Positions 25,124-33,358 of a stretch of 64,000 nt of DNA are shown here, one piece after another. The stretch is from contig JBCAXJ010000015.1 in assembly GCA_038534135.1 (NCBI GenBank), forward strand, positions 17,913-81,912, given 5' to 3'. Both the position numbers and the translations under genes were made by a program. The first letter of the stretch is position 1; every line of letters starts with the position of its first letter. The notes beneath the pieces are model-generated. The model was not told where the DNA came from and made no database searches. It worked only from the letters and a program-made list of their open reading frames with translations. Origin of the DNA: Thermohalobaculum sp038534135. GTDB taxonomy: Bacteria; Pseudomonadota; Alphaproteobacteria; Rhodobacterales; Rhodobacteraceae.

Positions 25124-25986
25124 GACGTGTCCTCCTGCGTGGCGCCGTCCGATGGGACACCGAAATTCATCACCGCGTTCACCTGTGCGCCCAAGATAAT
25201 CGCTGTTCCCGTGAGATAAAAGAACAGCAGCGTCACTATGACCCCCGCAAGGGCGCCATAGGTCACCGCATAGGTCGGTGAGTAGGCCAGATAGATCGAC
25301 AGGGCCGTCGCCGCCAGGACCCAGATCACCATGCTGACCAGCACGCCGGGCCAGAGCACCATGCCCTTCATCGACCGGTCGGGCAGCACGCGGTGCATCA
25401 GCCAGATTGTGCCATAGAGCAGTCCGGCACCAACCAGATAGCGGGCGATGTCTGCCTCGGCCGGGATGTCGACGGGGGTCCATGCCTCGATCAGCGTGAA
25501 GGCCAGAGGTGCGAAGATGATCAGCACCGCGAGACAGCCGAACACGGCAAACCCGATGAACACGAATGCGATCGAGATCAGACGATTGATGACGAAACCT
25601 CGCCGCATCTCGACGTCATAGGCCCGGTCGAGCCCGATGCGTATCGCCTCGACCCCGTTCGACGCGCCGTAGATCGTCCCAACGGCAGCGATGGTCAGCA
25701 AGCCGCCACGGTGCTGGCCGATCACTTCGCGGAGCACCGGTTCCAAGGTCAGCGCGACGTGCTCCGGCACGGCTTCGAAGAGCGTGTCGAAGGCCTCGGT
25801 CGAGTAGCTTTCTCCAATGATCGACCCTGCCAGTGTCATGCAGAAGATCAGGAACGGGAACGCCGCCAGCATCGAGGCATAGGAGATGTAGCCTGCCAGG
25901 ACGGCACTCTGATCATCGTTGAAGCGGCGCAACGTCTCGATGATGAACCGGATCCAGAGAAGTTGCCTGATCTTCTGCAACATCAC
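25120..25986 (-). CDS. YihY/BrkB family inner-membrane protein
   Basis: 288 residues with about six transmembrane helices. The family N-terminus is clear: FNDDQSAVLAGYISYASMLAAFPFLIF, then GTIYGASNGVEAIRIGLDRAYDV and SPTYAVTYGALAGVIVTLLFFYLTG. This family was once called ribonuclease BN, wrongly; it is a membrane protein of unclear transport function. It is coupled to ccmE and lies 22 bp downstream of argC on the same strand. Confidence 0.92.
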   Translation of the reverse strand: MMLQKIRQLLWIRFIIETLRRFNDDQSAVLAGYISYASMLAAFPFLIFCMTLAGSIIGESYSTEAFDTLFEAVPEHVALTLEPVLREVIGQHRGGLLTIAAVGTIYGASNGVEAIRIGLDRAYDVEMRRGFVINRLISIAFVFIGFAVFGCLAVLIIFAPLAFTLIEAWTPVDIPAEADIARYLVGAGLLYGTIWLMHRVLPDRSMKGMVLWPGVLVSMVIWVLAATALSIYLAYSPTYAVTYGALAGVIVTLLFFYLTGTAIILGAQVNAVMNFGVPSDGATQEDTS

Positions 25987-26007
25987 GTGGACCCAGCCTT
26001 TCGTAGC

Positions 26008-27033
26008 TCAGGGGAAAACCGGGGACAGGGTCAGCCCGCCGGTTTCTTCGAGACCCAGCATCAGGTTCGCATTCTGGATCGCCTGGCTCGATGCCCCCTT
26101 TGAGAGATTGTCGAGCGCAGAGAACAGCATCACCCGGTCGCCCGCGCGGTCCGGCACAACGCCGATATGACAGTAGTTCGACCCGCGCACATGCTGGGTC
26201 GCGGGTACCTCACCCGGCGGCAGGACAAAGATAAACGGCTCGCCCGAGTAGCGCCCTGTCAGAGCGTTGTAGATCTGATCGACGTCACCGCGCACATAGA
26301 CCGTCGCCAGAATACCCCGGTTCTGCGGCAGCAGGTGCGGCACGAACGTGACGCGGACATCACGCCCCGCCATCTTCGAGAATTCCTGGTCGAACTCGGC
26401 GAGGTGGCGGTGCTTGGCGACATTGTAGGCGCGAACACCTTCCGAGACCTCGGCGTGCAGCATCGCTTCCTTGGGTGAGCGCCCTGCCCCGGAGACACCG
26501 GTCGCGAGGTTGATGATGATGTCCGCTGGATCGATCACCCCGGTTTCGAGCAGCGGGAGCACCGGGTACATCCCCGTGGCCGCGTTGCAGCCCGTCCCCG
26601 CCGTGACGCGCGTCGCCTTGATGTCGTCTCGGTAGAATTCGGTCAGGCCATAGATCGCCTCGTCCTGGATATCGAGCGCTAGGTGCTCATGTCCATACCA
26701 CTGGGCATAGATCGCCGGGTCGCGGAGCCGGAAATCCGCCGAGAGATCGACGATCTTCAGGTCCCGCGGCAGATCGCGAATGACTTCCTGACTGGTGGCG
26801 TGCGGCAGCGCGCAGAAGCACAGGTCGATCTGCGAGAAGTCGATCTCGTGGATCTTGCAGAGTATCGGCAGGTCGAGGTGGCGGAGCTGCGGAAAGACCT
26901 CGGCCATCGCCATGCCCGCCTTACGGTCGGCCGCGAGTGCCTGGATGTGCATATCGGGGTGGGTGGCGATGAAGCGGATAAGCTCGGCGCCCGTGTATCC
27001 GCTGGCGCCCAGGATCGCGATTGATTTGGTCAT
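26008..27033 (-). CDS. argC: N-acetyl-gamma-glutamyl-phosphate reductase
   Basis: 341 residues; third step of arginine synthesis, NADPH-dependent reduction of N-acetylglutamyl phosphate. The NADP motif GASGYTGAELIRF starts at residue 9. The catalytic Cys is in VTAGTGCNAATGMYPVL, and SGAGRSPKEAMLHAEVSEGV is the conserved substrate region. The length fits the long type of ArgC. No other arg gene is adjacent. Confidence 0.97.
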   Translation of the reverse strand: MTKSIAILGASGYTGAELIRFIATHPDMHIQALAADRKAGMAMAEVFPQLRHLDLPILCKIHEIDFSQIDLCFCALPHATSQEVIRDLPRDLKIVDLSADFRLRDPAIYAQWYGHEHLALDIQDEAIYGLTEFYRDDIKATRVTAGTGCNAATGMYPVLPLLETGVIDPADIIINLATGVSGAGRSPKEAMLHAEVSEGVRAYNVAKHRHLAEFDQEFSKMAGRDVRVTFVPHLLPQNRGILATVYVRGDVDQIYNALTGRYSGEPFIFVLPPGEVPATQHVRGSNYCHIGVVPDRAGDRVMLFSALDNLSKGASSQAIQNANLMLGLEETGGLTLSPVFP

Positions 27034-27172
27034 TTTCGGTTCCGGTCAACTTGCGCGCGGCGTAGCCGATCTGATCGACAACGGCAATCGCGCGCGGTTC
27101 GAATGGTTAAGTCGCGTTCATCTTCGTCACGCGCGCGTGACGCAAAACGCAGTTTTTATCATGGTTTCAGAG

Positions 27173-28078
27173 TCAGCCGAGGAAGAGGCCGTACGAATGG
27201 TCGCGTCGCTCAGGCGGCGCCAGATCGTAGGTTTTTCGTCGGAGATAATCCATCAGACCCCGGCTGTCGCGGGACAGGGCCTGGATCTCGTCCGGCGGCA
27301 GGGGTTTGCCAATCGTCACCTTCAGCGGTGCGCCTACACTGCGCTTGAACTCGCTGATATAAAGCGATGTGCGCAGGGTCTGATTGATGTGGCTGGCGAC
27401 CTGGAACAGCCGTGAGTTTGAGCCGTCGAAATAGACCGGCACGACCTGAGCGCCGGACTTTGCCACCATCTTGGCGGTGAAGGTCTTCCAGTGCGGATCG
27501 CGCGGCAGGCCGAAAGGCTTTGCAGCCGTTGACACGGTGCCGCCCGGGAAGATCCCGATCGCACCACCATCGGCAAGATACTTCAGGGCCACCTTCCGCG
27601 TCTGCAGGTTCTGGACCATTGCTTCTTTCGTCTCACCGAAATCGATCGGCAGGATGATCCGTTGGAGATCCTTCGCCTTGCGGAAGACGACGTGCGCAAT
27701 GATGCGGAAGTCACCACGCGCTTCGGACAGGATCCGGCCCACGGCCATCCCGTCCATGATGCCGTAGGGATGGTTCGCGACCAGAACCAGCGGGCCTTCG
27801 CGCGGAATGTTCTCGAGCCCGCCGTTCACGAAATCCATTGTGACCCGGTAGCGTTCCTGCATCACCTCCCAGAAATTGCGCCCGGCCTCGACCTCGTCCT
27901 CGTACCCGAGCGCCATCTTCAACAGCTTCGGACGCCCGGTCAGGTTTTCGATGCTGCGAATAACCGTGCGCTCCGCGAGGTTCTTCGCAGACCAGGAATA
28001 GCTGATTTCACGGGGCGCTGCGCCCTTGAACATATGCTTCGCAGGTGACGACATCGCAGGTTTCTTCTTCAACGCCAT
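27173..28078 (-). CDS. Lysophospholipid acyltransferase family protein
   Basis: 301 residues with the PlsC-like glycerolipid acyltransferase fold. The catalytic block VLVANHPYGIMDGMAVG carries the His and Asp with five residues between them, as in the hemolysin-type branch. IGIFPGGTVSTA is the acyl-acceptor Pro-Gly motif. It probably acylates a lysophospholipid or a related lipid at the membrane. It lies between argC and the rpsI terminator and is presumably transcribed separately. Confidence 0.85.
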   Translation of the reverse strand: MALKKKPAMSSPAKHMFKGAAPREISYSWSAKNLAERTVIRSIENLTGRPKLLKMALGYEDEVEAGRNFWEVMQERYRVTMDFVNGGLENIPREGPLVLVANHPYGIMDGMAVGRILSEARGDFRIIAHVVFRKAKDLQRIILPIDFGETKEAMVQNLQTRKVALKYLADGGAIGIFPGGTVSTAAKPFGLPRDPHWKTFTAKMVAKSGAQVVPVYFDGSNSRLFQVASHINQTLRTSLYISEFKRSVGAPLKVTIGKPLPPDEIQALSRDSRGLMDYLRRKTYDLAPPERRDHSYGLFLG

Positions 28079-28154
28079 AGGCGGAAAATAATCCGCTTAA
28101 GCCAAATGCACAATCTCCAGCGCGATTGCAGCGTGGAAAATGTGACATTCCAAC

Positions 28155-28182
28155 AAAAAAGCGGGGCCCGCAGACCCCGCTT
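28155..28182 (-). terminator. Rho-independent terminator of rplM-rpsI
   Basis: Read on the minus strand: AAGCGGGG, 8-base loop, CCCCGCTT followed by a T run (A run at 28155-28160 on the plus strand). It lies 43 bp beyond the rpsI stop. Confidence 0.88.
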
Positions 28183-28224
28183 GGATAGGTTGTGCCTGCC
28201 CTGCGGCAGGCAACCGGTGCGAGA

Positions 28225-28719
28225 TCAGCGCTTCGAGAACTGGAAGCTGCGGCGAGCCTTGCGGCGACCGTACTTCTTACGCTCGACGACACGCGCATCG
28301 CGGGTCAGGAAGCCTGCAGCTTTCAGCGCCGGGCGCAGTTCCGGGTCGTAATGATCAAGAGCTTTCGAAATGCCGTGCTTGACCGCGCCAGCCTGGCCCG
28401 AGAGCCCGCCGCCTTTGACGGTGGCGACGACATCGAACTGGTCCGCGACGTTGGCGACCGTGAACGGCTGACCGATGACCATCTGCAGTACCGGACGGGC
28501 GAAATAGGCCGCCATGTCCTTGCCATTGACAGTGACCTTGCCGGAACCCGGCTTGATCCAGACGCGTGCGACGGCGTCCTTGCGCTTGCCGGTGGCATAT
28601 GCGCGGCCAAGTTCGTCACGCTTGGGTTCACGCGGGGCGGCAACTTCGATCGTCTCGGCGTCGTCGGACATGCCGACGGCTTCTTTCAGGTCTTCGAGCG
28701 ACGTGATTTCTTCCGACAT
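28225..28719 (-). CDS. rpsI: 30S ribosomal protein S9
   Basis: 164 residues. The conserved S9 core is clear: GRAYATGKRKDAVARVWIKPG, GKDMAAYFARPVLQMVI, GGGLSGQAGAVKHGISKAL and the tRNA-contacting basic end ERKKYGRRKARRSFQFSKR. It has an acidic N-terminal extension of about 35 residues (MSEEITSLEDLKEAVGMSDD), common in alphaproteobacteria. It follows rplM with a 1-bp gap. Confidence 0.98.
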   Translation of the reverse strand: MSEEITSLEDLKEAVGMSDDAETIEVAAPREPKRDELGRAYATGKRKDAVARVWIKPGSGKVTVNGKDMAAYFARPVLQMVIGQPFTVANVADQFDVVATVKGGGLSGQAGAVKHGISKALDHYDPELRPALKAAGFLTRDARVVERKKYGRRKARRSFQFSKR

Positions 28720-28720
28720 C

Positions 28721-29188
28721 TCAGGCGCTCCGCGTGTTTTTGGGGTTCATCGATTTCAGGTCCAACGCCTCGGGCGCCTGCGCTTCGTGCGGGTGGTCAC
28801 CGCCGGCATAGACGCGCAGGTGGGTCAGCTGCTGGCGGGTCAGCGGGCCGCCAGGCATCATGCGCTGCACGGCCTTGGTGATCACGCGGTCCGGGAAACG
28901 ACCTTCCAGGATCTGGCCTGCCGTGCGGCTCTTGATGCCGCCCGGGTGGCCAGTATGCCAGTGGTACTGCTTGTCAGTGCGTTTATTGCCGGTCATCTGC
29001 ACCTTCTCGGCGTTGATGACGATGACGTGGTCACCCATGTCGAGATGCGGCGAGAAGGTCGCCTTGTGTTTGCCGCGCAGGCGGTTGGCGACGATCGAAG
29101 CGAGGCGACCCAGAACGATGCCCTCGGCATCGATCAGGATCCACTTCTTGTCGATCTCGCCAGCTTTCATGGCATAAGTTTTCATCAT
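28721..29188 (-). CDS. rplM: 50S ribosomal protein L13
   Basis: 155 residues; early-assembling protein of the large subunit. Conserved blocks: WILIDAEGIVLGRLASIVAN, DMGDHVIVINAEKVQMTGNK, YHWHTGHPGGIKSRTAGQIL, and AVQRMMPGGPLTRQQLTHLRVYAG. First gene of the rplM-rpsI operon. Confidence 0.98.
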   Translation of the reverse strand: MMKTYAMKAGEIDKKWILIDAEGIVLGRLASIVANRLRGKHKATFSPHLDMGDHVIVINAEKVQMTGNKRTDKQYHWHTGHPGGIKSRTAGQILEGRFPDRVITKAVQRMMPGGPLTRQQLTHLRVYAGGDHPHEAQAPEALDLKSMNPKNTRSA

Positions 29189-29502
29189 GCGATCCGTGTT
29201 CAGGAATTTCGGCCCGACTCAGATCGGGCATGTGGCACGCTTTCTACCTTTCGCAACTCTCAAGTCAATCGGAAAGCGCGAGAAATCTGCTTTGTTCCAA
29301 TGCGCTTAACGATGGGGTTTTTAATTACCCCAGCTCCAGAGAACCCATGATAGCGTCACGAAAAGCCCCTAGAGTTATGGTTTCCAAGGGTGGACGCCTC
29401 GATGGCCGATCAGCGCCCCTGCGAGGCGCACGCCAAGAGATCGCGCTTCGTTGGCTGAGGTCTTACAACCAGAACGGGAATCTAACCGCAGTGTCGATCC
29501 TG
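29189..29502. other. 314-bp intergenic stretch upstream of rplM
   Basis: The rplM-proximal part carries the candidate promoter and hairpin. The rest shows only a short GGGGT/ACCCC inverted repeat near 29313-29330 and no gene that I can support. Confidence 0.45.
29212..29268 (-). promoter_or_regulatory. Candidate promoter and leader hairpin of rplM-rpsI
   Basis: On the minus strand, TTGACT (29263-29268) lies 17 bp from AGAAAG (29240-29245), a weak but plausible sigma-70 pair. Downstream, GCCCGA, six bases, TCGGGC (29212-29229) forms a 6-bp stem in the would-be leader, 24 bp before rplM. A leader structure of this kind could take part in ribosomal-protein feedback; this is inference. Confidence 0.35.
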
Positions 29503-29781
29503 TCAACGCTCCCGGTCGTCGTCATCCTGATCATCATCCACGACGCGCAAATCGGGCGATCCACGGTTGGCGCCCAGTTCGTCCTGCAAAAGGTTTCTCA
29601 GCGCATCGGCGACAGCTTTCTCTCCCGTCCTATCAAGCAACTCCGCGTGAACGAGCACTTCCGTTCGAAACTTCCGGTATATTTTCGGAGAGAGTTCTTT
29701 CAGTACGCGTTGTAATGCAAGATTAAAGGCGATCTGTGCTGCAGCAAATTTTACCACGTCTCCGTCTCCAGATACGCTCAT
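29503..29781 (-). CDS. Hypothetical small protein with acidic tail
   Basis: 92 residues from the ATG at 29781 (MSVSGDGDVVKFAAAQIAFN). Mostly helical, with a very acidic end (VVDDDQDDDDRER). No family recognised. The start was chosen because the protein-like composition begins there; the frame is open further upstream through AT-rich DNA. Moderate confidence that it is real. Confidence 0.45.
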   Translation of the reverse strand: MSVSGDGDVVKFAAAQIAFNLALQRVLKELSPKIYRKFRTEVLVHAELLDRTGEKAVADALRNLLQDELGANRGSPDLRVVDDDQDDDDRER

Positions 29782-30012
29782 TACTTTGCTCCTACCAGAT
29801 AACTGGAAATTCAACAGACAAACCACGAGATATTCAATCAGGTAATGTGAGAAAAACCGTAGTGTCAACAGAACCTTTCGAGTTTTCGACACATTGCAAA
29901 CGATGGACAGAAGCATAGGGCTCGCGCAGGTGCACTGCTCGAAAGCACGCAGACCTACTGGTCGTACCGGCCACCCACTGGTTGTATTCGGCTGCCGATC
30001 GACCCTCGGCGT

Positions 30013-30702
30013 TTACAGTCGCCAACGAAGCTCTTGCATCAGCGAAGCGCTAAACGTCCCTAACACGGGGCCGGACGGAACTCCTGCGGCGCGCAGAAGG
30101 CTTGAGATCCAGTGATTGCACGTCCGGAACAGATGATAGTCGAGTGCCGCGGCATAGAATAATCCAGCTCCATAAAGGCTCGGGCCGATCGGCCTAGGGA
30201 GCCGCTCGGGAATGGTTCCGGCCAGTTTCTGCGCCAGCCGTGCAAACCCAATATCCGTCAAACGGAGTGAGATTAGCTTATCCTCTCCGAAAGCATCGTC
30301 GGGACGCGCATAGATCGGAACGACTTGGAGCACCGAGTCCGTGGGCCAAAGGAGTGCGCGCAGTCCAAGCCAGAGATCGACATCGCCAATAGTCGGTGTG
30401 ACCTGGTAGAATGCCGCATCGCCCCACCCGATCTCGACCCATGGGGCGTCCGGGAAACGGCTCGCGAGCCAGCGCAGACGGTCGCCCTTCGCACCATCGG
30501 CGCGTTCCAGGTCAATAGCCGCTCGTCGCAGATCTGACTGCCGGATCAAGATGCCGCTGTGATAGCCGTGGTCCACGACATGAATGACCGGTCCATCGCC
30601 AGGATAAAGGTCTGGATCGGTGGTCGTGAGCGCGATCGAGATAGCGCAAGCGACGGAAATCGCTGCTGCGACGGCAAATAGGACACGTGCAATCCGACGC
30701 AC
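30013..30702 (-). CDS. DUF2459/TIGR02117 family protein
   Basis: About 229 residues with one N-terminal transmembrane segment (VLFAVAAAISVACAISIAL). The family pattern is clear: IHVVDHGYHSGILI, WVEIGWGDAAFYQ, and RTCNHWISSLLRAAGVPSG near the end. Function of the family is unknown; some members lie near polyhydroxyalkanoate genes. The likely start is the GTG at 30702, which follows the thioesterase stop almost immediately (TAACCGTG), so the genes are probably coupled. Confidence 0.8.
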   Translation of the reverse strand: MRRIARVLFAVAAAISVACAISIALTTTDPDLYPGDGPVIHVVDHGYHSGILIRQSDLRRAAIDLERADGAKGDRLRWLASRFPDAPWVEIGWGDAAFYQVTPTIGDVDLWLGLRALLWPTDSVLQVVPIYARPDDAFGEDKLISLRLTDIGFARLAQKLAGTIPERLPRPIGPSLYGAGLFYAAALDYHLFRTCNHWISSLLRAAGVPSGPVLGTFSASLMQELRWRL

Positions 30703-30704
30703 GG

Positions 30705-31169
30705 TTACCGCTTTGGTGGGATTGCATAGGTCACCGTGGCATGGGCGACAGGCTCGTCCTGCCCTTCCGACCACACCGTTGCATCCCCCGTTGCAAGCAG
30801 TTTGCCCAGCTTGAGAATGCGTGCTTCGCAAAGCAAGTCCGTCTCAGCCGCGGGTTTGCGCAGGAAGTTGATGTTCAGGTTGGTCGTTACCGTCAGCGCC
30901 TGGCGTCCAATCATGCCGAGCACGGCCATGTAGAAGGCGCAGTCTGCAACCGTGAACATGGACGGACCGCTGACGGTCCCTCCGGGCCTGAGATGCGAGT
31001 TTTCAATGCGCATGCGCGCGGTCGCCGTCATGGGGCCCATCGCCTCGACGCCCAGGATACCGCGCTGCTGCGGAAACACCTCGTCGAGGAAGGCCTGGAC
31101 CTCCTCGGCACTCAGTACCGGTTGGCGTTCTATCACGAGACCCTCTTTTCGCGGCGGCAGATTGGCCAT
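30705..31169 (-). CDS. PaaI family hotdog-fold thioesterase
   Basis: 154 residues. The hotdog core has MRIENSHLRPGGTVSGPSMF (the usual H-x-G-x-x-x-G type region with N-S-H-L-R-P-G-G), VADCAFYMAVLGMIG, and LTVTTNLNINFLRKPAAET. It hydrolyses acyl- or aryl-CoA thioesters. The start MANLPPRKEG at 31169 is divergent from the enoyl-CoA hydratase gene by 48 bp, so the two may share acyl-CoA metabolism. Confidence 0.87.
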   Translation of the reverse strand: MANLPPRKEGLVIERQPVLSAEEVQAFLDEVFPQQRGILGVEAMGPMTATARMRIENSHLRPGGTVSGPSMFTVADCAFYMAVLGMIGRQALTVTTNLNINFLRKPAAETDLLCEARILKLGKLLATGDATVWSEGQDEPVAHATVTYAIPPKR

Positions 31170-31217
31170 AGCGTCTAGGCGAGGCCTGCGCGTGGGCACA
31201 AGACCGGAGACGACCCG

Positions 31218-32006
31218 ATGACCGATATCCTGTTGCGAGACGACGCCGAAAAGGTCGCGACGCTGACACTGAACCGGCCCGAGGCGCTGAACGCTCTGTC
31301 CGAAGAGATGATGACGGCGGTGCAGGACGAGTTGGAACGGATCGCGGTGGATTCGTCGGTGAAAGCAGTGGTGCTGAAGGGCGCGGGACGCGCGTTTTGT
31401 GCCGGGCACGACATCAAGCAGATGCAGGGCAAGCGGCAGGCGCCGGATGGCGGCAAGGCGTACTATTCGGCCCTGCTCGCGCAATGCACGCGATTGATGA
31501 CGACGATCCCACACCTGCCCCAACCGGTGATCGCCCAGGTGCACGGGATCGCCACGGCGGCGGGCTGCCAGTTGGTCGCGACCTGCGATATGGCCGTGTG
31601 CACTGAAACCACACGGTTTGGAGTGAACGGCGTGAACATCGGCCTGTTCTGTTCCACGCCAATGGTGGCGCTATCGCGGAATATTCCGCGCAAGCACGCG
31701 TTCGAGATGCTGACGACTGGGGAGTTCTTGACGCCAGACCGCGCGCGCGATTTGGGCCTTGTGAACCGGGTTGTTGCCGAGGATGATCTGGAAAGCGAGA
31801 CGCGCGCACTGGCGGAGACTGTCGCGTCCAAGCTCGGCTCGGCAGTCAAGGTCGGTAAGCGCGCCTATTACGAACAACTCGAGATGCCGCTCGACGCCGC
31901 TTACCTGCACACCAGCCGGGTGATCGTCGACAATCTGTTGCATCCGGACACTGTCGAGGGGATGCAGGCGTTCCTGGACAAACGTCCACCGGACTGGCCG
32001 GATTAG
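31218..32006 (+). CDS. Enoyl-CoA hydratase/isomerase family protein
   Basis: 262 residues with the crotonase fold. LTLNRPEALNALSEEM (CoA binding), AFCAGHDIKQM (oxyanion hole), HGIATAAGCQLVATCDMAV (second oxyanion loop) and FGVNGVNIGLFCSTPMVAL are visible. The Glu usually found in the GGG-x-E and E-x-x-L-G positions is replaced (AAGCQLV, NIGLFC), as in the ECHDC3-like branch, so classical hydratase chemistry is doubtful. Its stop overlaps that of ctaA by 4 bp. Confidence 0.87.
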   Translation: MTDILLRDDAEKVATLTLNRPEALNALSEEMMTAVQDELERIAVDSSVKAVVLKGAGRAFCAGHDIKQMQGKRQAPDGGKAYYSALLAQCTRLMTTIPHLPQPVIAQVHGIATAAGCQLVATCDMAVCTETTRFGVNGVNIGLFCSTPMVALSRNIPRKHAFEMLTTGEFLTPDRARDLGLVNRVVAEDDLESETRALAETVASKLGSAVKVGKRAYYEQLEMPLDAAYLHTSRVIVDNLLHPDTVEGMQAFLDKRPPDWPD

Positions 32007-33133
32007 TCGCGGACGCTCTGGTCCGACGGATATGCGGTCTCAAAACGGGTGCGGATCAGGGCTGCGAACAAGATCAACGCCAGCGCCTGGTGGACCAACG
32101 CAAGATGCAGCGGCGCCGCGTTGATGACGGTGACGATGCCCATCACGACCTGCGCGACGACGACGGCACCGGTGATCCACACCCAGCGCCGCACCACGGC
32201 ATGGGCCGAGCGGGCGCCGACAGCCACGAAAGCCAGCGCGACGAGAACGATCAGGTAGGCCAGCATACGGTGGTCGAACTGCGCCAGCGCCGGGTTCTCG
32301 AAGATGTTCAACCAGACCGGCTGCAGATCGAAGCTCTCGGGCGGCAGAAAATTGCCCTCCATCAGCGGCCAGTCGACATAACCACGTCCGGCGTCCAGCC
32401 CGGCCACCAGCGCTCCTGAGAGGATCTGCAGGAACACAAGGCCGACCATCGCCCAGGTCCAACTCATGATTCCGTCGATGCGTTGGCGCCGGGCCTTGAG
32501 GGTCGAGACCTCATCCAATCGGATCTTCAATGCATACCACGTGATCAATCCGAAGATGAAGAAGGCCAAACCCAAATGGGTCGCCAGGCGGTAGGGCGCC
32601 ACGTCCAGCCGCCCGGTCAGGCCCGAGGCGACCATCCACCACCCGACTGCTCCTTGCAGCCCGCCCAGCGCACCCAGCAGCAGCAGCCTGCCGGTCCAGC
32701 CGTTCGGGATCCGGTTGCGCACCAGGAACCATATGAAGCCCAGGAACCAGACAAGCCCGATAAACCGGCCGAGGAACCGATGGCCCCACTCCCACCAATA
32801 GATTGGCTTGAAGTCGGCCAGGGTCATCCAGTTGTTCTGTTCCTGAAACTCGGTCGTGGTCTTGTAAGCCGCGAAGGCCGCATCCCAGTCGGCCGCGCCG
32901 AGCGGCGGAATGCTGCCCATCACGGGCGCCCATTCGGTGATCGACAGGCCGGAATCGGTCAGTCGCGTCGCACCGCCGACCAGCACCATGATCGCCACAA
33001 GTGCTGCCAGAAGCCACAGCCACGCGGCGATTCCGCCGCGCGAAACGGCGCGCTCGACCGGCTTTGCGGCCTGTGCCACCGCGGCGGCACTGCCCTGTTC
33101 CGAGACTTCCTCGAAGATCGACCGCTTGCTCAT
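32003..33133 (-). CDS. ctaA: Heme A synthase (COX15/CtaA)
   Basis: 376 residues with about eight transmembrane helices; oxidises the C8 methyl of heme O to the formyl of heme A for cytochrome oxidase. Heme-ligand motifs: GGATRLTDSGLSITEWAPV, WWEWGHRFLGRFIGLVW, RLATHLGLAFFIF, NPALAQFDHRMLAYLIV and LVHQALALILFA. It has the alphaproteobacterial/mitochondrial-type Cox15 form. A dispersed repeat lies just upstream. Confidence 0.96.
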   Translation of the reverse strand: MSKRSIFEEVSEQGSAAAVAQAAKPVERAVSRGGIAAWLWLLAALVAIMVLVGGATRLTDSGLSITEWAPVMGSIPPLGAADWDAAFAAYKTTTEFQEQNNWMTLADFKPIYWWEWGHRFLGRFIGLVWFLGFIWFLVRNRIPNGWTGRLLLLGALGGLQGAVGWWMVASGLTGRLDVAPYRLATHLGLAFFIFGLITWYALKIRLDEVSTLKARRQRIDGIMSWTWAMVGLVFLQILSGALVAGLDAGRGYVDWPLMEGNFLPPESFDLQPVWLNIFENPALAQFDHRMLAYLIVLVALAFVAVGARSAHAVVRRWVWITGAVVVAQVVMGIVTVINAAPLHLALVHQALALILFAALIRTRFETAYPSDQSVRD

Positions 33134-33221
33134 CGCGCACTCCGCTGGGTTCGTGGCGAGACTTAGCGGCGCCCTGACATGCCGACAAGCGGCAGGGTGG
33201 CGCGGGCCCTCGGCGCAAAGG

Positions 33222-33339
33222 TTAACGCCCGCTGCGCTGTCCCGCGAGGCATACCGATTTGATACCGCAAACGTATGCCTTTTGTATGCATTTGATACCG
33301 CATTGGTAACAACGCAGAGTCGGGAGAGATTGGTTAACG
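33222..33339. repeat. Dispersed intergenic repeat, copy B
   Basis: 118 bp bounded by GTTAACG at both ends, homologous along its length to 2457-2584 with a 6-7 bp deletion and scattered changes. It contains three ATACCG motifs and GATACCGCAAACGTAT. It lies 3' of the TIR gene and 5' of ctaA, whereas copy A lies between two gene ends. Confidence 0.7.
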
Positions 33340-33358
33340 GGTTGCTCTGGTGTCAGGG

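Noticed and set aside
29313..29330. GGGGT...ACCCC inverted repeat upstream of rplM as a terminator
   Set aside because: Only a 5-bp stem and no T run in the direction of either neighbouring gene.
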